Assembly (NCBI GenBank): GCA_011391185.1 | Contig: JAABRB010000217.1 | Span: 1 to 6,237, forward strand | Source: Betaproteobacteria bacterium | GTDB lineage: Bacteria > Pseudomonadota > Gammaproteobacteria > Burkholderiales > SG8-39 | Reading direction: 5' to 3' | DNA: 6,237 bases | Part shown: piece after piece, positions 1 through 6,237 of the stretch | Layout of the letters: each line of letters starts with the position of its first letter | Numbering within the stretch: the first letter of the stretch is position 1 | Program-made: the position numbers and the translations under genes | Notes under the pieces: model-generated | Database searches by the model: none | What the model saw: the letters and a program-made list of their open reading frames with translations, nothing else | Told to the model about the DNA's origin: nothing

Positions 1-1
1 C

Positions 2-529
2 CGCTCCAACAAGATGAAATACGAGGTGGTCGCTTTCGCCACCGCCGACGAGACCGTCAAGGCCTACGAGGCCGGGCGCTGCGACGTGTTCACCTCCGAC
101 CACTCGCAGCTTTACGCGATGCGCCTGAAGCTCGCCAAGCTCGACGATCATGTGATTCTGAAAGACGTTATCTCCAAGGAGCCGCTCGGCCCGATGGTGC
201 GCCACAACGACGATCAGTGGTTCGACCTCGTGAAGTGGACGGTCTATGCCCTGGTCGGCGCCGAGGAACTCGGCGTGAGCTCGAAGAATATCGCCGAGAT
301 GCTGAAGTCGCCCAACCCCGACATCAAGCGCCTGCTCGGCACCGAAGGTGCGCTCGGCGAATCGCTCGGACTCAGCAACGCCTGGGCCGCGCGCATGATC
401 AAGCACGTAGGCAACTACGGCGAGATCTTCGACCGCAACGTCGGCCCCGGCTCGCGGCTGGGTATCGAACGCGGGCTGAACCGCCTCTGGTCGAAGGGCG
501 GAATCCAATACTCGCCGCCGATCCGCTGA
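2..529 (+). CDS. aapJ: General L-amino acid ABC transporter, periplasmic substrate-binding protein AapJ (C-terminal half, 5' truncated by window)
   Basis: The reading frame is open from base 2 and ends with TGA at 527-529, giving 175 visible residues. The family is about 340 residues long, so roughly the second half is present. An ATG at 14 lies inside the domain and is not the true start. The C-terminal pattern (GLN-R-LW-KGG-x-QYSPPIR) and the phrase GRCDVFTSDHSQL, the ligand-gating part of the second lobe, are typical of AapJ/BztA binding proteins. By family, the protein captures a broad range of L-amino acids in the periplasm and delivers them to the AapQ/AapM membrane pair. The aapQ, aapM and aapP genes that follow in the same direction support this assignment over a generic glutamate-binding protein. 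The signal peptide lies outside the window. Confidence 0.93.
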   Translation, partial: RSNKMKYEVVAFATADETVKAYEAGRCDVFTSDHSQLYAMRLKLAKLDDHVILKDVISKEPLGPMVRHNDDQWFDLVKWTVYALVGAEELGVSSKNIAEMLKSPNPDIKRLLGTEGALGESLGLSNAWAARMIKHVGNYGEIFDRNVGPGSRLGIERGLNRLWSKGGIQYSPPIR

Positions 530-549
530 TCGCGGAAGCGACTTGACAA

Positions 550-575
550 TGCGCGCCGGCAACCGCCGGCGCGCA
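550..575 (+). promoter_or_regulatory. Intercistronic GC-rich stem-loop between aapJ and aapQ
   Basis: A perfect inverted repeat: TGCGCGCCGGC at 550-560, loop AACC at 561-564, and the exact reverse complement GCCGGCGCGCA at 565-575. It starts 20 bases after the aapJ stop and ends 35 bases before the aapQ start. No T-run follows (GAAGTGAGTG), so it is not a canonical intrinsic terminator. Stem-loops after the binding-protein gene of ABC operons (for example malE and hisJ) are known to protect the upstream mRNA and lower permease expression relative to the binding protein. That role is inferred here. Partial termination is the alternative. Confidence 0.75.
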
Positions 576-596
576 GAAGTGAGTGACGTCCGCGCC

Positions 597-603
597 GGGG
601 GAG
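597..603 (+). promoter_or_regulatory. Ribosome binding site of aapQ
   Basis: GGGGGAG lies 7 bases before the ATG at 611. It supports that start, and shows that aapQ has its own ribosome loading site after the stem-loop and is not translationally coupled to aapJ. Confidence 0.65.
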
Positions 604-610
604 CGCCGGA

Positions 611-1797
<1,187 letters not shown>

Positions 1798-1801
<4 letters not shown>

Positions 1802-3168
1802 ACACCGCCGCAAGCAGCGCCTTCATCCGCCGCGAACTCGTAGCCTCGCTGCCACCGCCTTTGGCGGAGCGGGGGCTCATCGGCTTCGTGCGCGAGCGTT
1901 TTTTCTCCGGCCCGCTCAATATCACCATGACATTGATCTGCGCGGCGCTGCTTGCATTGGCGCTGCCGCCAATCGTGCGCTTCCTGTTCATCGACGCGGT
2001 CTGGGAAGGGGAGAGCCGCGACGCCTGCGTCAACGCCACCGGAGCCTGCTGGCCGTTCGTGCACGCCAAATTCGGCCAATTCGTCTATGGCTTCTATCCA
2101 ATCGCCGAGCGCTGGCGACCGAATACCGTCTATGCCCTGTGCGCGATCCTGCTCGCGCCGCTACTGATCCCCTCGGCGCCGTTCAAGTGGCTGAACGCGA
2201 TCCTGTTCTTCGCCGTCTTCCCGGTCCTTGCCTTCGTGCTGCTGACCGGCGGCAATCTCGAAATGCGGCAATTCGCGCTCGGCCGCTTCGTGAACTTGGA
2301 ATCCGTGGTCGGTTCCACCGCGATATTCGGTCTGCGCATGAGTTTCTGGATCGATTTCATTGCCTCTGCTCTCCTGCTGACTGTGATCTCCTCCGCCATC
2401 GCACGCGCAATCGGCGCGGAAGCCCGCACGCTCGCGATCGCCATGCTCTCCAGTTTCGTGCTGCTAGCCATCGTGCTGCTCGCTGCCGACATCAACCTCG
2501 GACTGCCGCCGGTCGAGACGCGGCTCTGGGGCGGGCTTCTGGTCACGCTCGTGGTCGCCATTACCGGCATCGTCGCCTCGTTGCCGCTCGGCATCCTGCT
2601 CGCGCTCGGCCGCCGCTCTTCGATGCCGATCGTGCGATTCTTTTCGGTGATCTTCATCGAATTCTGGCGCGGCGTGCCGCTGATCACGGTGCTCTATTTC
2701 GCGAGCTACATGTTGCCCTTGTTCCTGCCCACGGGCTTGAGCTTCGACGGTCTGCTGCGAGTGCTGGTCGGCGTCACGCTCTTTGCGGCCGCTTATATGG
2801 CCGAGGTGGTGCGCGGCGGCCTGCAAGCGATCCCCAAAGGCCAATATGAAGGCGCCATGGCGGTCGGCCTCGGTTATTGGCAGACCATGTCGCTCATCAT
2901 TCTGCCGCAGGCGCTGACGCTGGTGATCCCCGGCATCGTCAATAACTTCATCGGCCTGTTCAAGGACACCACGCTCGTGCTGATCGTCGCGATCTTCGAT
3001 TTCTTAGGCCAGCTGCGCGCCGCCTTCACCGATCCGAACTGGGCCTCGCCGGTGACGCTCTATACCGGCTTCGCCTTCGCCGGCATGGTCTATTTCGTGT
3101 TCTGCTACGGCATGTCCCGCTATTCGCTGTTCCTCGAGCGGCGTGGGGCGGAAGGGAAGCGCCGATGA
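1798..3168 (+). CDS. aapM: General L-amino acid ABC transporter, permease AapM (enlarged)
   Basis: A 456-residue inner-membrane permease and partner of AapQ. The N-terminal third carries the AapM/BztC-type phrases [17 protein letters not shown] (82-98) and ERWRPNTVY (104-112). The C-terminal third carries the transporter core: [14 protein letters not shown] (240-253), [14 protein letters not shown] (287-300) and the EAA loop [11 protein letters not shown] (351-361) with P370, followed by the conserved GLFKDTTLV (387-394). Between LLTGG (149-152) and [13 protein letters not shown] (234-246) lies an extra stretch with two hydrophobic segments, about 186-204 and 211-230. As I recall, rhizobial AapM is about 384 residues and joins these two blocks almost directly, so this protein is about 70 residues longer. 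The start is the ATG of an ATGA overlap with aapQ. GGAG at 1792-1795 is too close to be ideal, so translational coupling is likely. The end overlaps aapP in the same way. Confidence 0.93.
3151..3159 (+). promoter_or_regulatory. Ribosome binding site of aapP, inside the end of aapM
   Basis: A purine-rich GAAGGGAAG lies 5 bases before the aapP ATG at 3165, within the last codons of aapM. It supports the ATGA-overlap start over the internal ATG at residue 17, which would remove the N-terminal extension usual for AapP. Confidence 0.5.
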
Positions 3169-3929
3169 GTCGAGAACCACCTGTATCCGCCGGCAACCAG
3201 GCCGCTGTGGAAATGATCGACGTGCACAAGTGGTACGGCGATTTTCATGTGCTGAAGGACATCAATCTGAAAGTGCTGCGCGGCGAGCGCATCGTCATCT
3301 GCGGCCCGTCCGGCTCGGGCAAATCCACCCTGATCCGCTGCATCAACCGGCTCGAGAGCCACCAAAAGGGGCGCATCCTGGTCGACGGCGTCGAGCTCAC
3401 CGAGGATCTGAAGAAGATCGACGAGATCCGCCGCGAGGTCGGCATGGTGTTCCAGCACTTCAACCTGTTCCCGCATTTGACGGTGCTGGAGAACCTGACG
3501 CTGGCGCCAATCTGGGTGCGCAAAATGCCCAAGCACGAAGCCGACGAGATAGCCATGAAGTATCTGAAACGGGTGAAAATTCCCGAACAAGCGCACAAGT
3601 ATCCGGGCCAGCTATCGGGCGGTCAGCAGCAGCGCGTCGCCATCGCCCGCGCCTTATGTATGAACCCGAAAATAATGCTGTTCGACGAGCCGACCTCGGC
3701 GCTTGACCCGGAAATGGTGAAAGAAGTGCTCGACACCATGGTCTCGCTCGCCGAGGACGGCATGACCATGCTGGTGGTGAGCCACGAGATGGGCTTCGCG
3801 CGTCAGGTCGCCAACCGCGTCATTTTCATGGACGCGGGCCAGATCATCGAAGCCAATTCGCCCAAGGAATTCTTCGATCATCCGCAGCACGAACGAACCA
3901 AGCTGTTCCTGAGCCAAATCCTGCACTGA
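3165..3929 (+). CDS. aapP: General L-amino acid ABC transporter, ATP-binding protein AapP
   Basis: This 254-residue cytoplasmic ATPase energises AapJQM; rhizobial AapP is about 257. All ABC elements are intact: A-loop aromatic Y24 ([10 protein letters not shown]), Walker [10 protein letters not shown] (47-55), Q-loop Q97 ([11 protein letters not shown]), signature LSGGQQQ (150-156), Walker B IMLFDE (170-175) with catalytic E175, D-loop SALD (178-181) and switch histidine H207 (VVSHEMGF). The sequence around residues 92-105 and the ending [12 protein letters not shown] are those of the polar amino acid importer ATPases (GlnQ/HisP/AapP). It is the last gene of the operon. Its stop lies only 5 bases from the stop of the convergent minus-strand gene, and no terminator is visible between them. 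Confidence 0.96.
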   Translation: MSREPPVSAGNQAAVEMIDVHKWYGDFHVLKDINLKVLRGERIVICGPSGSGKSTLIRCINRLESHQKGRILVDGVELTEDLKKIDEIRREVGMVFQHFNLFPHLTVLENLTLAPIWVRKMPKHEADEIAMKYLKRVKIPEQAHKYPGQLSGGQQQRVAIARALCMNPKIMLFDEPTSALDPEMVKEVLDTMVSLAEDGMTMLVVSHEMGFARQVANRVIFMDAGQIIEANSPKEFFDHPQHERTKLFLSQILH

Positions 3930-3934
3930 CGCGC

Positions 3935-4972
3935 TCAGCGCGCAACCGGCCCGTCCGCCTTTTTCCAGGCGTCCATGCCGCCCTGGATGTGGATCGCAGA
4001 TAAGAGCCCCGCGTCTTGCGCCGCCTGCACCGCCATGGCCGAGCGCTCGCCGAACGCGCAATAGAACACAATGCGCTTGCCGGTATCGGCCGCGAGCTGA
4101 TGTAGGAGGCTGCCGGGCCGCACGTGATCCAGAAGGTTTGGGTAGGGAAGGTGCAAGGATTCCGGAATGATCCCGTGCTTCTGCCTCTCGCTGTCTTCGC
4201 GCAGATCGACGAGCGCGACGTCCTTTCGCCCCACCAGCTTTATCGCGTCGCGCGCCGAGAGCGCCCAGCCGCGCCGCGCGATTTCCTCCTGGTGCATGCC
4301 GACCCGCATATTCGACGGGATCGCCACGTCCATCATTTTCGGGTTCGGGAGCTTGAGGTTGCCCATCAGTTCGACATAATCGTCGATCGACTTCACCTGC
4401 AGCCGCGGATTGAAGCGCTTCTCCTCACCGATGGTGGAGACGGTCTCGCCCTTGTAGTCGTGCGCCGGCAGGACGAGCGTTTCCTCCGGCAGTTTGAGCA
4501 ACTTGTTGAAGATCGAATCGTATTGCGCGCGCGCGTCGCCGTTCTGGAAATCGGTCCGGCCGGTGCCGCGGATGAGCAAGGTGTCGCCGGTGAACACCCG
4601 GTCGCCCATGAGATAGCTGTAAGAGTCGTCGGTGTGGCCGGGCGTGTAGAGCACGTCGAGCGACACGCCCTCGATCTTCACCTGGTCGCCCTCGGCGACG
4701 CGCATCGACACCACGTCGGCCTTGGTTTGCTCGCCCATGACGGTGATGCAGCGCGTCTGGTCGCGCAGCGCGCCAAGCCCGGTGACGTGATCCGCGTGCA
4801 TGTGCGTATCCACGGCCTTGACCAGCCGAACGTCGAGCTCGTTCACCAACTGCAGGTAACGATCGACCTTCTCAATCACCGGGTCGATGATCAACGCCTC
4901 GCCGCCGCGCCGGCTGGCGAGCAGATAGGTGTAGGTCCCGGAGACCGCGTCGAAGAGTTGGCGGAAGATCAT
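3935..4972 (-). CDS. ETHE1-like persulfide dioxygenase fused to a rhodanese domain (MBL-fold/rhodanese protein)
   Basis: A 345-residue, probably cytoplasmic two-domain protein. Residues 1 to about 235 form a metallo-beta-lactamase domain with THMHADH (H57, H59, D61, H62), H113 (TPGHTDDSY), D130 (FTGD) and H171 (LPAHDY). H57, H113 and D130 match in order and approximate spacing the 2-His-1-carboxylate iron site of ETHE1. GRTDFQNGDARAQYDSI (138-154) is a strong ETHE1-family signature, distinguishing it from glyoxalase II or beta-lactamases. Residues from about 238 to 345 form a rhodanese domain: LVDLRED, then the active-site loop FYCAFGERSA with C305, then IQGGMDAWKKA. Known fusions of this layout oxidise glutathione persulfide to sulfite and can pass sulfane sulfur to thiosulfate. 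Here the substrate is inferred. A single rhodanese domain, no DUF442, and the domain order separate it from staphylococcal CstB and from Blh. The start at 4972 has GAGG 6 bases upstream. An SseA-like gene lies nearby. Confidence 0.92.
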   Translation of the reverse strand: MIFRQLFDAVSGTYTYLLASRRGGEALIIDPVIEKVDRYLQLVNELDVRLVKAVDTHMHADHVTGLGALRDQTRCITVMGEQTKADVVSMRVAEGDQVKIEGVSLDVLYTPGHTDDSYSYLMGDRVFTGDTLLIRGTGRTDFQNGDARAQYDSIFNKLLKLPEETLVLPAHDYKGETVSTIGEEKRFNPRLQVKSIDDYVELMGNLKLPNPKMMDVAIPSNMRVGMHQEEIARRGWALSARDAIKLVGRKDVALVDLREDSERQKHGIIPESLHLPYPNLLDHVRPGSLLHQLAADTGKRIVFYCAFGERSAMAVQAAQDAGLLSAIHIQGGMDAWKKADGPVAR

Positions 4973-4978
4973 CTTGTA

Positions 4979-4982
4979 CCTC
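4979..4982 (-). promoter_or_regulatory. Ribosome binding site of the MBL/rhodanese gene
   Basis: GAGG on the minus strand lies 6 bases upstream of the ATG at 4972. It fixes the start where the ETHE1-like N-terminus (MIFRQLFD, then the TYTYLL strand) is expected. Confidence 0.55.
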
Positions 4983-4989
4983 GCGCTGG

Positions 4990-4995
4990 ATTATA
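4990..4995 (-). promoter_or_regulatory. Candidate -10 element for the MBL/rhodanese gene
   Basis: The minus strand reads TATAAT, an exact sigma-70 -10 consensus, inside otherwise GC-rich DNA and 17 bases upstream of the ATG. Transcription would start near 4983, giving a leader of about 11 bases that begins almost at the GAGG ribosome site. No convincing -35 is seen at 16-18 bases spacing (CCTGCA at 5013-5018 for a 17-base spacer), so an activator or a -10-dominated promoter would be needed. Confidence 0.45.
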
Positions 4996-5065
4996 GCACC
5001 GGCGCTTGCCCATGCAGGTAAGCGGATTTTGTGGCATGTTTCGCAGCTTCCGAAGTGGTGAGGGC

Positions 5066-5070
5066 AGGAG
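5066..5070 (+). promoter_or_regulatory. Ribosome binding site that decides the VOC gene start
   Basis: AGGAG lies 7 bases before the ATG at 5078. The frame is open back to an ATG at 5006, but that start has no comparable ribosome site and would add 24 residues that do not belong to a VOC fold. The 5078 start is preferred. Confidence 0.75.
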
Positions 5071-5077
5071 AACTCCG

Positions 5078-5611
5078 ATGAACAAGATGGCCACGATCCA
5101 CGGCCTGCACCATTTCGCCTATCGCTGTCGCGACGCCGAGGAGACGCGGCGCTTCTACGAAGACCTGCTCGGCCTGCCGCTGGTGATGACCATGAAGCTC
5201 GACGTGGTGCCCAGCACCGGCGAGCACTGCCCCTATGTGCATATCTTCTTCGAAATGGCCGACGGCTCCTGCATCGGCTTCTTCGATCTCGGGGACAACA
5301 CCAAGCCCTTGCCATCGCCCAATACGCCGCCCTGGGTCAACCACCTCGCGCTCAAAATGAAGAGCGTCGATGACGTGCTGGCGGCGCGGGCTCGGCTGCA
5401 GGCGGCCGGTGTGAAAGTGCTCGGCATTACCGATCACGGCTTCGTGCAGTCGATCTATTTCTTCGACCCGAACGGAATTCGCCTGGAACTGACGGCGGAG
5501 TCGTCGACCCCCGAGGAGATGGCCCGCTTCAAGAACGAAGCGCACGGCTTGCTCGCGAGCTGGAGCAAGGAGAAGGCTGGCCGCTTGAAAGAAGCTGCCG
5601 ACGCGCGCTAG
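5078..5611 (+). CDS. VOC superfamily protein (glyoxalase/extradiol dioxygenase fold), substrate unknown
   Basis: A 177-residue protein with two beta-alpha-beta-beta-beta modules in one chain. The first begins at residue 7 with IHGLHHFAYRCRDAEETRRFYEDLLGL, the second near 86 with WVNHLALKMKSVDDV, ending in FFDPNGIRLELT (128-139). Likely metal ligands are H12, H89 and E137, the 2-His-1-Glu set of type I extradiol dioxygenases. The fourth position used by glyoxalase I or FosA (end of module one, IGFFDL at 66-71) seems to lack a carboxylate ligand. Residues 141-177 form a charged, helix-prone tail. The reaction cannot be named: a dioxygenase, an isomerase or a binding protein are all possible. 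It is transcribed away from the persulfide dioxygenase gene, and its stop codon is shared with the convergent sulfurtransferase gene. A role in thiol or sulfur metabolism is only suggested by this context. Confidence 0.85.
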   Translation: MNKMATIHGLHHFAYRCRDAEETRRFYEDLLGLPLVMTMKLDVVPSTGEHCPYVHIFFEMADGSCIGFFDLGDNTKPLPSPNTPPWVNHLALKMKSVDDVLAARARLQAAGVKVLGITDHGFVQSIYFFDPNGIRLELTAESSTPEEMARFKNEAHGLLASWSKEKAGRLKEAADAR

Positions 5612-6237
5612 TCGGCGCCGGTTTTCAGCGGCTTGTCCGGCAGCGAGCCCCACTCGGACCAGCTGCCGTCATAGAGCGCCTGCGGCGGCTTGCCGATCGC
5701 GTCGAGCGCAAGCCACAGCGTCGCCGCCGTGACCCCCGAGCCGCAGCTCGTGATGATCGGCTGGTCCGGATCGACGCCGCCCGCGGCGAACGCCACCTTG
5801 ATCTTTTCCGGGCTCGCCAGCCGGCCATTCTCGACGACGCCGGCGACCGGCACGTTCTTGCTGCCCGGCATGCGGCCCGAGCGCACGCCCGGCCGCGGCT
5901 CCGCTGCCTCTCCGCGGAAGCGCTCGGCCGATCGCGCATCGACCACTTGCGCCGACCCCGAGTGGAGCGCGGTCTCGACTCTAGCTATATCGGCAACCTG
6001 CTTCTGCTCGAAGCGCGGCGTGAAGTGCGCAGGCTTCCGCGTGACCATCCCGCCCTCGACCGGGCGCAGCTCCGCGCGCCATTGCGGCATGCCGCCGTCG
6101 AGAATCTTGACGTCCCTGGCGCCGAACAGCCGCAGCGTCCACCACACGCGCGGCGCGGAAAACAGCCCACCGCCGTCATAGACCACGATCTTCATGCCGT
6201 CGCCGATGCCGAGGCGGGCCATGTGCCGCGCGAAACT
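5608..6237 (-). CDS. sseA: 3-mercaptopyruvate sulfurtransferase, SseA-like (C-terminal part, 5' end outside the window)
   Basis: The minus-strand frame is open to the window edge. The visible part is 209 residues, starting SFARHMARLG. The ATG at 6222 is internal: the family is about 280 residues, so about 70 are missing. The end of the N-terminal rhodanese domain is visible (VVYDGGGLFSAPRVWWTLRLFG, then LDGGMPQWRA). The C-terminal catalytic domain follows with VDARSAERFRG, EPRPGVRSGRMPGSKNVP and the active-site loop SCGSGVTAA, whose cysteine codon is at 5743-5745. CGSGVT is the mercaptopyruvate sulfurtransferase form, whereas thiosulfate rhodaneses usually have CRKGVT. The distance from this cysteine to the C-terminus (44 residues) matches E. 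coli SseA. The ending LYDGSWSEWG is also family-typical. It transfers sulfur from 3-mercaptopyruvate to thiols or cyanide, forming persulfides and pyruvate. The stop TAG shares bases with the VOC gene stop. Confidence 0.92.
   Translation of the reverse strand, partial: SFARHMARLGIGDGMKIVVYDGGGLFSAPRVWWTLRLFGARDVKILDGGMPQWRAELRPVEGGMVTRKPAHFTPRFEQKQVADIARVETALHSGSAQVVDARSAERFRGEAAEPRPGVRSGRMPGSKNVPVAGVVENGRLASPEKIKVAFAAGGVDPDQPIITSCGSGVTAATLWLALDAIGKPPQALYDGSWSEWGSLPDKPLKTGAD

Larger units (their letters stand above)
4973..5077. promoter_or_regulatory. Divergent promoter region between MBL/rhodanese and VOC genes
   Basis: This 105-base non-coding gap separates two genes read outward. It carries the TATAAT and GAGG of the minus-strand gene and the AGGAG of the plus-strand gene. 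It also includes a small AT-richer stretch near 5023-5042. I could not identify a convincing promoter for the VOC gene or a clear operator palindrome. The only symmetric motif is the short CTTC-C-GAAG at 5047-5055. Confidence 0.5.

Noticed and set aside
543..548. Exact TTGACA, as for a -35 box of an internal aapQ promoter
   Set aside because: A -10 would fall at about 566-571 inside the stem-loop (CCGGCG), with no TATAAT-like sequence at any suitable spacing.
2139..2849. Open frame of 236 codons on the plus strand inside aapM
   Set aside because: It is a +1-shifted shadow of aapM with an arginine/alanine-rich product and no motif. The aapM frame is supported throughout by transmembrane and EAA-loop features.
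4124..4996. Long open frame of 290 codons on the plus strand, antisense to the MBL/rhodanese gene
   Set aside because: It is fully antisense to a protein with clear catalytic motifs. Its product is rich in R, H, V and D with no recognisable domain, as expected from the complement of GC-rich coding DNA.
5032..5045. Possible sigma-54 promoter (TGGCAT followed by TTCGCA) before the VOC gene
   Set aside because: The gap between the GG and GC elements is 8 bases instead of the required 10, and the -12 element is TCGC and not TTGC.
5006..5077. N-terminal extension of the VOC protein starting at the ATG at 5006
   Set aside because: There is no good ribosome site before 5006, the added 24 residues do not resemble a VOC fold or a signal peptide, and AGGAG at 5066-5070 precedes the ATG at 5078.
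4991..5653. Open frame of 220 codons on the minus strand opposite the VOC gene
   Set aside because: It is antisense to the VOC protein, which has matching fold motifs and a good ribosome site. The product is H/R/A-rich without a domain.
5690..6181. Open frame of 163 codons on the plus strand opposite the sulfurtransferase gene
   Set aside because: It is antisense to intact sulfurtransferase motifs including the CGSGVTA loop, and its low-complexity S/P/R-rich product looks like no known family.
6220..6222. ATG at 6222 as the start of the sulfurtransferase
   Set aside because: The frame stays open to the window edge (SFARH precedes it), and a start here would cut through the N-terminal rhodanese domain of a protein of about 280 residues.

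Overview
The base composition (GC-rich, with strong G/C at third codon positions) and the gene content point to an alphaproteobacterium, most likely a soil or plant-associated member of the Hyphomicrobiales (Rhizobiales). The nearest gene-level match I recognise is the rhizobial aap (general L-amino acid permease) operon. This placement is inferred from protein family resemblance and not from a marker gene.

Left part (1-3929, + strand): the end of aapJ (periplasmic binding protein, 5' end outside the window), then aapQ and aapM (inner-membrane permeases) and aapP (ATPase). This is a complete-looking aapJQMP (bztABCD-like) operon. An 80-base gap between aapJ and aapQ holds a perfect 11-bp GC-rich stem-loop. 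The aapQ/aapM and aapM/aapP junctions are ATGA stop/start overlaps. AapM carries a stretch of roughly 80 residues with two extra hydrophobic segments that I do not recall from the shorter rhizobial AapM.

Right part (3935-6237): three single genes in alternating orientation. A minus-strand ETHE1-like metallo-beta-lactamase fused to a C-terminal rhodanese domain (persulfide dioxygenase-rhodanese fusion) converges on aapP with a gap of only 5 bases. A plus-strand VOC-fold protein diverges from it across a 105-base promoter region. The minus-strand C-terminal part of a 3-mercaptopyruvate sulfurtransferase (SseA-like) converges on the VOC gene, and the two stop codons share one CTAG tetramer.

Together the window links amino acid uptake with genes for sulfane-sulfur (persulfide, mercaptopyruvate) handling. 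The two sulfur enzymes could act in one pathway: MST makes persulfides from cysteine-derived mercaptopyruvate, and the fusion enzyme oxidises glutathione persulfide or transfers its sulfur. The VOC protein between them has no assigned role. I see no mobile elements, RNA genes, CRISPR arrays or phage genes. The window is densely coding, and I find no strong case for a wholly new system. The best leads are the enlarged AapM and the VOC gene set between two sulfur enzymes.
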